Shown: positions 1 through 7,764 of the stretch, piece by piece
How positions within the stretch are numbered: the first letter of the stretch is position 1
Layout of the letters: every line of letters starts with the position of its first letter
Origin: a virus
Strand: one strand, 5' to 3'
DNA length: 52,481 nucleotides
Virus record (IMG/VR): IMGVR_UViG_3300034062_006608
Span: 1-52,481 of that record
Made by a program: the position numbers and the translations under genes
The notes under the pieces: generated by a model
The model's input: the letters and a program-made list of their open reading frames with translations, nothing else
Database searches by the model: none
Told to the model about the DNA's origin: nothing

Positions 1-168
1 CCTCCAATAGATTGAGGAGTGGATTTGTGGGGGTTTTCGGATATTAGGGGATATTTTCGGATATGGAATGTGGCGGTGGGTGGTGAATGCGGATTGCAGG
101 GTACTTTATAGGGTTTCGTAAAAAATACTTAATTTGCATCTATTACTAATTTTACATAAATAAACGTT
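1..168. other. G-rich intergenic leader with direct repeat
   Basis: No open frame with a start codon is visible here. The first 110 bases are unusually G-rich on the plus strand for this AT-rich window. They contain a direct repeat TTTTCGGATAT at 34-44 and again at 54-64, a 20-bp period (about two helical turns), which could be an operator or initiator-binding site. The stretch just before the gene at 169 is A/T-rich with TTTG at 133-136 and TAATTTTA at 147-154. Their spacing is too short for a good Bacteroidota promoter, so I do not call one. Confidence 0.4.
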
Positions 169-918
169 ATGGCATCAGTAGACGGAATAACCGTAAATTC
201 AGCAACAATAGCTAATTGTTACAAGATGTTTTATCCCAATTCCTATAAAAGATTAATAGAGAAAAATAGGTTTCATTACCTAGAACTTTGGGGTATAAGG
301 ATGGCTACCTGTGACACATCACTCCCTGATGACTATTTGGGTGGTATCAGAATAAATAATTTTAACTTTTTAGAGGTTGTAACTGCTGCTGCTTCAACAG
401 ACCCCACACCTAAATATGTAGCCACACCTGTAGATGCTGCTGCAAGAGCAGCGGGTGGTACAGCTTATGTAAAAGAAGGGCAACACCCATACAATTACAT
501 AGGTAAAACACACAGACTTTGGAAGCCTTATCCTGCATTTTGCCCTACAAGAGCTATGCCTGTTTATAGATGGAATCCAACTCCCCAAGAAGTAGCCACT
601 GCAAAGCAAAAAAAACTAGCATTATCTTCATTCTTTGACGCTGCATTAAAAGCGGGTAGAGTTAAAGTATCAACTTCAATAGACACTTGTATACATAGAG
701 CATGGTCTAATACAAAGCTAAATGCCGATTCTGCAGGATGTCAAGTATTCGCTAATTTATCTACTTTGGAGACTTTAGGTACTTGGGCTACTGCTCATAT
801 TAAAAAAGGATATGGCAATTTCTTTATTTACACCCTTTTCACAAAAGAGCAATTCTTACAAGCAAATAATCAAACATCCGTTCTAAATAAATTAAATAAC
901 CTATTTTTTACTAAATAA
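169..918 (+). CDS. Putative cell-wall lytic protein with YkuD-like H...SAGC motif
   Basis: 249 aa, no signal peptide or membrane helix. The C-terminal part has IDTCIHRAW (H176) followed 12 residues later by S188-A-G-C191 and QVF. This resembles the H-x(n)-[ST]-x-G-C catalytic arrangement of L,D-transpeptidase (YkuD)-like enzymes and a family of phage lysin-like proteins with a SAGCQVF signature. The same signature occurs in the gene at 2064, so the two are distant paralogues. The N-terminal 140 residues carry several Cys and aromatic residues and are not recognised. It opens a plus-strand run of wall-active genes spaced by 0-22 nt. Peptidoglycan cleavage during entry or exit is inferred from motif and neighbours. 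Confidence 0.5.
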   Translation: MASVDGITVNSATIANCYKMFYPNSYKRLIEKNRFHYLELWGIRMATCDTSLPDDYLGGIRINNFNFLEVVTAAASTDPTPKYVATPVDAAARAAGGTAYVKEGQHPYNYIGKTHRLWKPYPAFCPTRAMPVYRWNPTPQEVATAKQKKLALSSFFDAALKAGRVKVSTSIDTCIHRAWSNTKLNADSAGCQVFANLSTLETLGTWATAHIKKGYGNFFIYTLFTKEQFLQANNQTSVLNKLNNLFFTK

Positions 919-919
919 T

Positions 920-1168
920 ATGAAACTTAAAAAAATACTCATAGGTCTTGTAACCATAGCAGCAGTAGTGTATGGTGGTTACTTAATAAAGAAATCATAT
1001 ATAAACAAAGGCTACGAGTCAAAAGACGATGCTAAGGAAGTATTGCTTTCTTACTATGTTATTTCATTGGGTCTTCCTGATACAAAACAAAACAGGGACA
1101 AATACCGTAGTATGACCTTAGAGCAACTAAAAAAAGAGTTGAATTTACAAGATATTATAGTGGAATAG
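920..1168 (+). CDS. Small single-helix membrane protein
   Basis: 82 aa. Residues about 5-22 form one hydrophobic helix after a Lys-rich start (MKLKK), followed by KK and a soluble mixed-charge tail containing a short LEQLKKELN helix. It starts 2 nt after the previous stop and ends 1 nt before the next start, so it is translationally coupled with the wall-enzyme genes on both sides. The form (short helix, then soluble domain) is like the many small membrane proteins at 38-44 kb. Function unknown; a virion membrane or lysis accessory protein is possible. Confidence 0.6.
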   Translation: MKLKKILIGLVTIAAVVYGGYLIKKSYINKGYESKDDAKEVLLSYYVISLGLPDTKQNRDKYRSMTLEQLKKELNLQDIIVE

Positions 1169-2041
1169 ATGCAAGACAATAAATACGATAAATATATCTA
1201 TGGGGGCTTAATCTCTGTTTTCGTGATTGGGCTTTTGCTTTCTTTTAAAAAGAAGGTAATATTTGGGTTATCTGCTTTAGGTTGGAGTAAATCCACTAAT
1301 TTCTTTACTACGACAAAAGGTATTAATCTTTCAGCAATAGCTTCAAAAGGAGGGATAAAATTAAGTAGAAACAAAGGTATTGGTAGCAGCGGTTATTCTG
1401 CGTCCAAATATCAATCTGCAAAAAAGAACCCTAAAGTCTATTGGGCTATTTATAACATATCAAAAGATAGGCTAGTAGCAAAAAGCTCAAATGCTAATAA
1501 GAATGTGTATGGAGCTTCAGTTCCAAAAGTTATTGTAGCTTCAGCAGCACTCGACAAATTCAAAGGCAATTTCCCTAATCAATCTGATTATGACAAGGTT
1601 ATAAAGTTATTAGTTAAAAGTAACAATGATGTTTGGACACCACTACAAAACTTGGCAGGTGGAGCTAATGCTGTAAATGATTGGTCTAAAAAAATGGGAT
1701 ATACTATGCAATCAGCAAGAGGTATGGGTAACAATGCCAATGCAGTAGATATGTGTAAGTTTTGGTCTGATGTTTGCCATAATAGATTTGATGGGGCTGA
1801 AGTAATATTTAGGGTTACAGCATCTTGTCAAACAAGTGCATCGAGAAGTAGGAAGTATTTACCAACTTCGGTATTCATAGGAAGTAAAACGGGAACTTAT
1901 GAATCTTCTAATCATGATACAGGATGGCTACAAGTAGGTAATGACTTTTATTCTATAAGTGTTCTTACTGAATTAGGAGCAAGTGGTTCAGACGTAATAG
2001 CTACTATGTTCAGGGGACTATATGAAGAGTATATAAAATAA
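1169..2041 (+). CDS. Membrane-anchored serine beta-lactamase/DD-peptidase-like protein
   Basis: 290 aa. A transmembrane helix lies at about residues 10-27. The soluble part carries the three active-site elements of the penicillin-recognising serine enzymes in order: S117-V-P-K120 (SxxK), S151-N-N153 (SxN) and K240-T-G242 (KTG). The stretch CQTSASRSRKYLP before the KTG box is typical of class A beta-lactamases. I see no obvious counterpart of the class A general base Glu166. A D-Ala peptidase acting on peptidoglycan peptides is therefore at least as likely as antibiotic hydrolysis. It sits between two lysin-like genes, which supports a wall-processing role at the virion or host membrane. Confidence 0.7.
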   Translation: MQDNKYDKYIYGGLISVFVIGLLLSFKKKVIFGLSALGWSKSTNFFTTTKGINLSAIASKGGIKLSRNKGIGSSGYSASKYQSAKKNPKVYWAIYNISKDRLVAKSSNANKNVYGASVPKVIVASAALDKFKGNFPNQSDYDKVIKLLVKSNNDVWTPLQNLAGGANAVNDWSKKMGYTMQSARGMGNNANAVDMCKFWSDVCHNRFDGAEVIFRVTASCQTSASRSRKYLPTSVFIGSKTGTYESSNHDTGWLQVGNDFYSISVLTELGASGSDVIATMFRGLYEEYIK

Positions 2042-2063
2042 ACAGCCAAATAAAAAAATTAAA

Positions 2064-2741
2064 ATGGAACGTAAACTCACCGATATAATCAAATCTGCTG
2101 AAAGGTTGGGCTATTCTATTGACAAAAGACCTAATAAGCTAAACATCATTGGGGTAAGGAACTCTGCTGCTACTAGCCAAGATAAGTTTGATGACCTGAT
2201 TGCTTATTTCTTTTATGACAAAAATGGAAAGTTAGTCGGTAGAGTTGTATCGGGAACTACTGACCCATCTACTGCTTTTTTGAAAAGCCCCATCAACTTA
2301 AAGGGTGCTGCTATTTTAAAGAGCGGTCAATATAAAGATGCCTACCAAATAGGCTTACACAGAAACAAATATGAAGCCTTAGTTCAAAGAAAGCCTGTAA
2401 CGGTCATAAGAGACGATGACAGAAACGCTTTAATTAACTATTTAGCCCCTACTCAGACGGGTTTATACGGAATCAATATACACAAATCAACAAAAGGAAA
2501 GAATAATGAGGATATAATAGGTTTGGATAGTGCAGGGTGTCAGGTCTTCAGAAACATTCGTGATTTCGAGGATATGATGCAATTAGCCCGAATCAGTAAA
2601 AATAAGTACGGAAACTCTTTTACTTACACACTTTTAGACGATAGGGACTTAATTAAGTTTGCAAATACAAGCGTAGCACTTATTGCGGGTATAGGTTTAG
2701 TTGCTGCATCCATCTACTTCTTTATTAAAAAGTCTAAATAA
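2064..2741 (+). CDS. Phage lysin-like protein (SAGC motif) with C-terminal membrane anchor
   Basis: 225 aa. It has a pattern I recognise from a widespread phage lysin-like family: N-I-x-G-V-R-N near residue 28, TTDPS at 65-69, AILKSGQY at 83-90, GLHRNKYEAL at 97-106, RDDDR, then GINIHK (H140) and DSAGCQVF (C159), ending with FTYTLL. The H-to-Cys arrangement is YkuD-like. A hydrophobic helix at about 204-221 followed by KKSK anchors the C terminus. It follows the beta-lactamase-like gene after 22 nt and overlaps the next start by 1 nt. Peptidoglycan hydrolysis is the likely activity; the exact bond cleaved cannot be read from sequence. Confidence 0.6.
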   Translation: MERKLTDIIKSAERLGYSIDKRPNKLNIIGVRNSAATSQDKFDDLIAYFFYDKNGKLVGRVVSGTTDPSTAFLKSPINLKGAAILKSGQYKDAYQIGLHRNKYEALVQRKPVTVIRDDDRNALINYLAPTQTGLYGINIHKSTKGKNNEDIIGLDSAGCQVFRNIRDFEDMMQLARISKNKYGNSFTYTLLDDRDLIKFANTSVALIAGIGLVAASIYFFIKKSK

Positions 2742-3328
2742 TGACCGAATACAAACCCAAAGACTATATACTCATTTTAGTCGTAGCTGCCATCATAATC
2801 GTGGGAATTGAATCTTTTAAGCCAAAGGTTGAAAGTGCCCCTGTGGTTACAAAGAAAGGCAGGAATATTATCATTGGGGATAGTCATGGAGTTGGCATTT
2901 CTTTTATTACAAAGAGTGCTAAAGCGGAGAAAGGTCTAGCTAAAAGCGGTTGGACTTTGGCAAATGTTCTAGCTGCCCTGAAGACAAAAGCTGTGGATAA
3001 TGGTGTGTCTAGGGTGTTTATATCTATTGGAACTAATGGTCAATTCAGCTATACTGATGACATAAAAGGCTTAGTAAATACTATAAAGGCTAAGTTCCCA
3101 AATGCAACTATATACGTTTATGGGGGTTCTTATGGGTGGAGTGGTTCTAGGAGCAGAGCAACCCTAGAGAGCAGATTCGCTGATTACTACAAAAGATTTA
3201 AAGATTTGGGGGTGTATGTAATGAAAAATAGGCTAGGCTATTTCACTACTGACGCTGACGCACATTCTGTTAAAACCAATCAAGCTAAAGCTATAGCTCA
3301 GGAAATTGACGAACTGAGCAAATCTTAG
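2741..3328 (+). CDS. Membrane-anchored SGNH/GDSL-type hydrolase
   Basis: 195 aa. One transmembrane helix at about residues 9-25. The SGNH blocks follow: GDSHG with nucleophile S48 (block I), a Gly at 70 (block II region), ISIGTNG with N99 (block III) and DADAHS with D173 and H175 (block V). Such hydrolases remove acyl or acetyl groups from glycans, including peptidoglycan and capsular polysaccharide. It is the last gene of the plus-strand wall-enzyme run and converges with the minus-strand gene at 3325, overlapping by 4 nt. Deacetylation of host wall or surface glycan is inferred. Confidence 0.7.
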   Translation: MTEYKPKDYILILVVAAIIIVGIESFKPKVESAPVVTKKGRNIIIGDSHGVGISFITKSAKAEKGLAKSGWTLANVLAALKTKAVDNGVSRVFISIGTNGQFSYTDDIKGLVNTIKAKFPNATIYVYGGSYGWSGSRSRATLESRFADYYKRFKDLGVYVMKNRLGYFTTDADAHSVKTNQAKAIAQEIDELSKS

Positions 3329-3537
3329 ACGTTATTCTCTTCTAAGCACTTATCACAAAAGATATTACCATTTAGCCTTTTGCCATGCTTTGAGCAGATG
3401 TCATGCTCACTTTCATATTCGTCTAAAAAATCTAGCCCTTTATAGTCGCTATGGTGCTTTTTCATGTTGTCTATTAGATATACCCAAACTATAGATACTA
3501 TAGCTGCAAGGAGGAAAGAAATTAATATACCCATCAT
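3325..3537 (-). CDS. Small membrane protein with C-terminal zinc-knuckle-like motif
   Basis: 70 aa. Residues 3-21 form a transmembrane helix. The C terminus has C48-x2-H51 and C61-x2-C64, a plausible zinc-binding CxxH/CxxC pair. It is the last gene of the minus-strand early module. No family is recognised. Confidence 0.55.
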   Translation of the reverse strand: MMGILISFLLAAIVSIVWVYLIDNMKKHHSDYKGLDFLDEYESEHDICSKHGKRLNGNIFCDKCLEENNV

Positions 3538-3541
3538 TTTA

Positions 3542-3817
3542 TTAGTTTTCTTGACGTAAATAATTGTGATAAAACACTAGCTTGTATATCAGGTTTATCG
3601 AGTGATATATGTTGTACACAGGTATGTGGTGAATGAACAAGTGGTCTATTACCTTTCTATTTTCATAGATAGCTTTGTACAGCGTCATAGATGACAAGTT
3701 CTGTAACACATAGAGCTTTGGGTTTTCTATTACTAAAATGCTGATTGTGATTAGCAATCTTTTTAAAAGCATAGACATCAAGTAATTGAAAATAACTAGT
3801 ACAAGGAGTATTTTCAT
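3542..3817 (-). CDS. Hypothetical hydrophobic protein
   Basis: 91 aa, rich in Ile, Leu, Tyr and His, with a strongly hydrophobic N-terminal 30 residues and further hydrophobic stretches. It overlaps the upstream gene's stop by 4 nt, as real neighbours here often do. No domain is recognised and the unusual composition makes the call uncertain. Confidence 0.4.
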   Translation of the reverse strand: MKILLVLVIFNYLMSMLLKRLLITISILVIENPKLYVLQNLSSMTLYKAIYENRKVIDHLFIHHIPVYNIYHSINLIYKLVFYHNYLRQEN

Positions 3818-4065
3818 AGGTTATTTAGTTTTTTTATTTTCTTTAGTATTTTATGTTTGGTTTCACTGCCGAAAGTCCAATCAGCCTCTTCTATAAACCT
3901 AATATGCCGTTCATTTAGCTTGTTCCATCTATGTAGCAGGACGAACTTAGTGTACGCAAAACTTATGTCGCACATTTCAAAAAAAGCAATACCGATGAGC
4001 TTTTGGTATCTGCCAATCAAGTACCCTGTTAATAAGGTTAGTGCAAAAAGTGTTAAGTATTCCAT
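3814..4065 (-). CDS. Small membrane protein
   Basis: 83 aa with one hydrophobic helix at about residues 4-20, then a charged, Lys-rich soluble tail. The ATG is preceded by the GACCATAAAA leader shared with several genes of this module. Function unknown. Confidence 0.5.
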   Translation of the reverse strand: MEYLTLFALTLLTGYLIGRYQKLIGIAFFEMCDISFAYTKFVLLHRWNKLNERHIRFIEEADWTFGSETKHKILKKIKKLNNL

Positions 4066-4099
4066 TTTTATGGTCTTTTTTTGTTAATTAAAATGTTAG

Positions 4100-4963
4100 T
4101 TATTCGGGAATATCAGGTAGAGAACCTAGTGTATTACTTACAGAGGCTTGTTTAGTTGGGGTTATCTTTTTGCCGTCTATTACAATTACTTGCTTTTGCT
4201 CATCGTCCCATGCAATAGTTGCACCACCTTCTAAATGGCTATCTAGCTCTACAGCTTTTTTGCCATGAAAGTCTTTAGGTAGCATTTTTGATAGCTGCAC
4301 TAGGGCAATCTTTCTGAGCATCCACTTGTTAGGGTCTTTCTTATCGTTGAAATAAAGGTCATTATTGTACTTAGAAAGGTTTTGGATATTCATTATATCA
4401 AGTCTTGATAAGACAGTAAACTGATACTCACCATTTTTCATTTTAGCTACTGCATAGGCAAACTTAATCTTGTCTGAAGTTCTAGGTAGGTTGAAATTAG
4501 GTTTGTGAACGATATTGGGTTCTAAGCCATAGGTAGGCTCAAATTCCTCTCCTTCGTATACTACTTCTGTGTGTATGCGGGTTATTTCGCCACTTCTTAA
4601 AAGGATATTAACTAAGCCTTTGTAACCGATTAAAGGGGTAACAGAGGGCTTACCATCTATTTTACGAGGTATCAGGTAGAACTCCCCTAGCATATCTGAA
4701 GGAATAAGACCGATTTCTGCTCCTGCAAGGATTGAGGCAAACATACTAGCAGGGTTTGACATAAAGGCTTCAAGTAGCTTTGGGTTCTTTTTTATTTCAG
4801 ATAAGACTATCTGCTTAAACTGAGATACATCAATGTTATGTTTCTTTAAAAGATTAGGCAGCACACTTTGTTCGTACTGCTCTATGTTTTGCTGAAACTT
4901 TTGAATAGGAGTTAAAGTCTTGGCTACTGCAACTTCTTGTTGTTCTTGTTCTTCTTTTTTCAT
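4100..4963 (-). CDS. recT: RecT-family single-strand annealing recombinase
   Basis: 287 aa, the usual length for RecT. The conserved core is clear: LLEAFMSNPASMFASILAGAEIG, GEFYLIPR, the GYKGLVNILLRSGEI box at about 124-138, AYAVAKMKNGEYQF and the C-terminal WMLRKIALVQLSKMLPK. RecT proteins bind single-stranded DNA and anneal complementary strands in phage recombination and replication. The nuclease partner is probably the Cas4-like exonuclease encoded at 5354, with only two small genes between them. The ATG lies in a TAAACCATG context. Confidence 0.92.
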   Translation of the reverse strand: MKKEEQEQQEVAVAKTLTPIQKFQQNIEQYEQSVLPNLLKKHNIDVSQFKQIVLSEIKKNPKLLEAFMSNPASMFASILAGAEIGLIPSDMLGEFYLIPRKIDGKPSVTPLIGYKGLVNILLRSGEITRIHTEVVYEGEEFEPTYGLEPNIVHKPNFNLPRTSDKIKFAYAVAKMKNGEYQFTVLSRLDIMNIQNLSKYNNDLYFNDKKDPNKWMLRKIALVQLSKMLPKDFHGKKAVELDSHLEGGATIAWDDEQKQVIVIDGKKITPTKQASVSNTLGSLPDIPE

Positions 4964-4966
4964 GGT

Positions 4967-5227
4967 TTATGCGTTGTATTTAAGTTTTGATTCTATGTAA
5001 ATAATTTGTTCGTCTGTTAGGCTAGAGAAGTCCACTTTGGCATAGTCTTCGTTTAAAAGTAAATAAACCGCATCAATATGCAGCTCAGTCACTTCGCTAT
5101 CGTCAATTAAATGATGTCCATGAAAGTCCTCTTCTCTATGGCGGGTTTCTACATTATAGGAATATGAAACAAAGAGACCATCTTCAATCTCTTCTTTGTC
5201 TTTTATGAAATCGTATTTTTTACTCAT
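4967..5227 (-). CDS. Hypothetical acidic protein
   Basis: 86 aa, rich in Asp/Glu, with two Tyr-containing beta-like segments and no membrane helix. It lies between recT and the exonuclease gene and its ATG overlaps the stop of the small gene at 5224 (ATGA), so the three are probably co-translated. A role in the RecT/exonuclease recombination module is suggested only by position. Confidence 0.55.
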   Translation of the reverse strand: MSKKYDFIKDKEEIEDGLFVSYSYNVETRHREEDFHGHHLIDDSEVTELHIDAVYLLLNEDYAKVDFSSLTDEQIIYIESKLKYNA

Positions 5228-5343
5228 TTTATTCTATATATTTTTGTGTACCTGCCTTTAACTTCACAGAAATAGTTTACCCATTGGAAGTTCTTTTTAA
5301 GCCAAATGATTTGACCACACAGGTAACATTTATACTTAAACAT
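5224..5343 (-). CDS. Small Cys-containing protein
   Basis: 39 aa, starting MFKYKCYLCGQIIW, with C6-x2-C9 and a later Cys in YFCEV. This could be an incomplete zinc knuckle. Its TGA overlaps the ATG of the next gene (ATGA), an arrangement that supports real translation. It fills the gap between the exonuclease gene and the acidic protein. Function unknown. Confidence 0.5.
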   Translation of the reverse strand: MFKYKCYLCGQIIWLKKNFQWVNYFCEVKGRYTKIYRIK

Positions 5344-5353
5344 AGCTATACTT

Positions 5354-6154
5354 TTAGTAGTGTATTTCCTCTATAAGTGGAACTTCTGCTCTTTTATCAC
5401 ATTCATTAAAGAAGTGACAACCCTGACATCTTTGATAAGTAGGTCTAGCTTCTAGCTTATCGGGATTGTTGTAAAAGAAGTCTATATAACGCTTCATTTT
5501 AGAAACATATTGTTCCTCGTGTAGAGTAATGTGCTCTTCCTGAATATTAGCTTTGATAATCTTTGCTTTATCAGGGTCTTTTGAGCTGAAAATAAAGAAG
5601 TAAAAAGGTATGTTTTCAATACCCTCTAAGTTCTTAATTAGATACTTATAGTGAATCGGCTGAAGTAGTAGTTTTGGCTTATATACCAAAGACTCAGTAT
5701 GCCACCCATACTCATTAAATTTGTCATCAATTAAAGAAGTATACTTAACATCAATGATGCAGTCCTCTCCTTTCCAATTAGCCCTAACGTCACTAATACC
5801 ACTAGACCCATCAAATAGCATATACTCACCGATTTTCTTGATTTCGATTTCGTGCTTTTTAATGATGTCTTTGAATAGTAAGGCTGATTGGTTTGCCTTT
5901 TCGTAATCTGCTGCTAACTTCTCTTTAGCTGTACCCTTGTAAACCATTTCAGGCTCAGGGATAGGGTCACCTGCTCTAACGTATTCAGTTGCTTTGTACT
6001 CAAAATAAGTACCTAACTTTTGTACCGCACTTTGTGGGGTTGATTTTCCCTCAAAATACTTTTTGAAAATAAGTAGACCACAGCCATTAACGTTTTGGTC
6101 GTAATAGTCTACAAGCTCTTTAAGAAGGGATTGGGAAAGGTTTGGTTTTTTCAT
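5354..6154 (-). CDS. PD-(D/E)xK exonuclease with Cas4/AddB-like cysteine cluster
   Basis: 266 aa. The nuclease core is visible: GISDVRANW (D122) and CIIDVKYTS (D135-x-K137), then LLLQPIHYKYL as the Q-x3-Y (QxxxY-type) motif of RecB-family nucleases. One Cys near the N terminus (C25 in NGCGLL) and three near the C terminus (C243-x2-C246-x5-C252) match the iron-sulfur arrangement of Cas4 and AddB nucleases. With RecT close by, it likely resects viral DNA ends to give single strands for annealing. The leader AAAACCATAAAAATG belongs to the repeated start context in this region. Confidence 0.8.
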   Translation of the reverse strand: MKKPNLSQSLLKELVDYYDQNVNGCGLLIFKKYFEGKSTPQSAVQKLGTYFEYKATEYVRAGDPIPEPEMVYKGTAKEKLAADYEKANQSALLFKDIIKKHEIEIKKIGEYMLFDGSSGISDVRANWKGEDCIIDVKYTSLIDDKFNEYGWHTESLVYKPKLLLQPIHYKYLIKNLEGIENIPFYFFIFSSKDPDKAKIIKANIQEEHITLHEEQYVSKMKRYIDFFYNNPDKLEARPTYQRCQGCHFFNECDKRAEVPLIEEIHY

Positions 6155-6168
6155 TTTTATGGTTTTTA

Positions 6169-6480
6169 TTAATAATCGTCTGTTGGAAATTGTCTTCTCT
6201 TGTCATCATTAAACTGCTTTCTTTGATTGATTAAGTCCATAGCACTTTGTACATCGTCTAGCTCAATCTTTACGGCTGATTTTGATAACTCGTTTTCGTT
6301 TATAAATTTATGCTTTTCACAGTAAAAATTGTCAGAAACTTTTATGTGCATTAGCTTTTCATGGTTATAGGCTGAAGACACCCTAATCACCCCACAGCTC
6401 TGTAGTTCTTGCTTGTAAAATCGGCAGTTAAGACACCTCCTTACAATCGGCATTGATTTTTGGTTTAGGTAAAATTCCAT
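6169..6480 (-). CDS. Small putative zinc-binding protein
   Basis: 103 aa. C16-x2-C19-x9-C29 and C54 with a nearby His (CEKHK) suggest a metal site. The C-terminal part is charged and helical (DDVQSAMDLINQRKQF). Lies 14 nt upstream of the exonuclease gene on the same strand. No family recognised; a DNA-module accessory is plausible from position. Confidence 0.5.
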   Translation of the reverse strand: MEFYLNQKSMPIVRRCLNCRFYKQELQSCGVIRVSSAYNHEKLMHIKVSDNFYCEKHKFINENELSKSAVKIELDDVQSAMDLINQRKQFNDDKRRQFPTDDY

Positions 6481-6500
6481 AGTTCTCTCTCTCTTTAGTT

Positions 6501-6950
6501 TTAAAATAGTGTTATTTGTTTGGTATCATTATTTGGCTCTAAATCATATACTAATTTATAGTAAGTAAGTACGCTTTCATTTAATTGGTTTATGAATGTG
6601 CAGGTGTCCTGAAGTACAGTTGTCCTCGCTTTGAGGTATTTCCTTCTTTTAACGCTATCATATTCAACGCTTACCATACCATTAGACTTAAAATTAGCGA
6701 TAACTTCTTTAGCTCTTTTGTCTATTAGGTCTATATGTGTTTGGAATTGATTTACAAAGGTTTCTCTATGTAAAACAGCCTCAGCAATCATTTCTCTTAG
6801 TTTCTTTCCATTTTCCACCATTAGAGCTAAAGCTGTACTACTTAGTGTATTAGCTATAGACCTCCTTTCAGCTTCAGTAAGGTCAGGGTACAGGTCAGCC
6901 AATCTCTCACAAAAGGTTTCAAATATTTCGTTTCTAAAAGTATTTTGCAT
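6501..6950 (-). CDS. Hypothetical helical protein
   Basis: 149 aa, almost entirely predicted helix (FCERLADLYPDLTEAERRSIANTL at the start, a KRRKYLKARTTVLQDTCTFINQL segment later). No membrane helix. Unrecognised; sits between the polymerase-palm candidate and the Cys-containing protein in the early module. Confidence 0.5.
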   Translation of the reverse strand: MQNTFRNEIFETFCERLADLYPDLTEAERRSIANTLSSTALALMVENGKKLREMIAEAVLHRETFVNQFQTHIDLIDKRAKEVIANFKSNGMVSVEYDSVKRRKYLKARTTVLQDTCTFINQLNESVLTYYKLVYDLEPNNDTKQITLF

Positions 6951-6992
6951 AGTTTTGTATTAGTAGTTCCAACTGCAAGTTTTTACATTTTT

Positions 6993-7748
6993 TTAGAGAG
7001 TCGAGAGGTTTGTGCCAATCGGCTCTTCTTTTTTTGGTTTATCTATTTCCACTAGCTGTTTCCAATCAATACTTACAGAATCCAAATACATCTGCACTAT
7101 TTCTCTATTTTTCTTTGTGTCCTTGTAATAAATACAATCAGTCTTGTAGCATATAAAGTCATTACCTAGCATATCAGCCATCACCATCATGTGCTCAAAG
7201 CACTCGTATCTTATATTATCATACACTCGCTGTAATACAGGCTCAAATTTCAGGACTACAGACTTGTTGGTCACTTCACCCTTATTAACTAAAAAATACT
7301 CCTTTTTGGAGCTTAAATTAGCAAGAGAGGCTAGTCTGAGTGACTTATCCTTAACCATCAGCCCTTTTTCGTATGTTTTGCTGCTTATATACCCGTTTAA
7401 GAAGGCTATTCTCCAATAGGCATGGTCTAGGTCTGTGGCGGTAATTTTACCTTTTGGTTGCTCTATGTTAGGATTCCAATAGTTTACGGGAAGTCTTTTT
7501 TTGGCTACTATCTTTTTACCAAAACAAAAGTCTTTAACCTCGTTCATAACGCTACGAAATATCCAAATATCTTTTGACGATGCTGATTTTCTGTTAGAAG
7601 GGAAAACGAACTTACGGTCACCCCAAATAAGTTCAGTAGAATAAGAGCCTCTTCTGTAGTAGGCTTTAGTGTTAGAGTGCTTTAATCTGCCAAAGATTAG
7701 GTCTTCAGATTTGCTTTTAATTATGGTTATGTTGTCTAAAAAATTCAT
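6993..7748 (-). CDS. Candidate minimal family B DNA polymerase palm protein
   Basis: 251 aa. Three segments resemble the family B polymerase motifs in order and rough spacing: DLDHAYWRIAFLNGYIS at 106-122 (motif A), KSLRLASLANLSSKK at 135-149 (motif B) and CYKTDCIYYKD at 200-210 (motif C). The protein is far too short for a normal PolB, and no 3'-5' exonuclease or thumb is visible. It may be a polymerase/primase derivative, a split polymerase subunit or a decayed gene. It lies in a DNA-metabolism block with RecT and an exonuclease. Seen: the motifs; inferred: polymerase ancestry. The leader is AAACCATAAAAAGACCATG. Confidence 0.4.
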   Translation of the reverse strand: MNFLDNITIIKSKSEDLIFGRLKHSNTKAYYRRGSYSTELIWGDRKFVFPSNRKSASSKDIWIFRSVMNEVKDFCFGKKIVAKKRLPVNYWNPNIEQPKGKITATDLDHAYWRIAFLNGYISSKTYEKGLMVKDKSLRLASLANLSSKKEYFLVNKGEVTNKSVVLKFEPVLQRVYDNIRYECFEHMMVMADMLGNDFICYKTDCIYYKDTKKNREIVQMYLDSVSIDWKQLVEIDKPKKEEPIGTNLSTL

Positions 7749-7764
7749 GGTCTTTTTATGGTTT

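Noticed and set aside
1169-2041. Antibiotic-resistance beta-lactamase
   Set aside because: SxxK, SxN and KTG are present but no class A Glu166-like residue is evident and the context is wall-active viral genes; activity against antibiotics is not supported.
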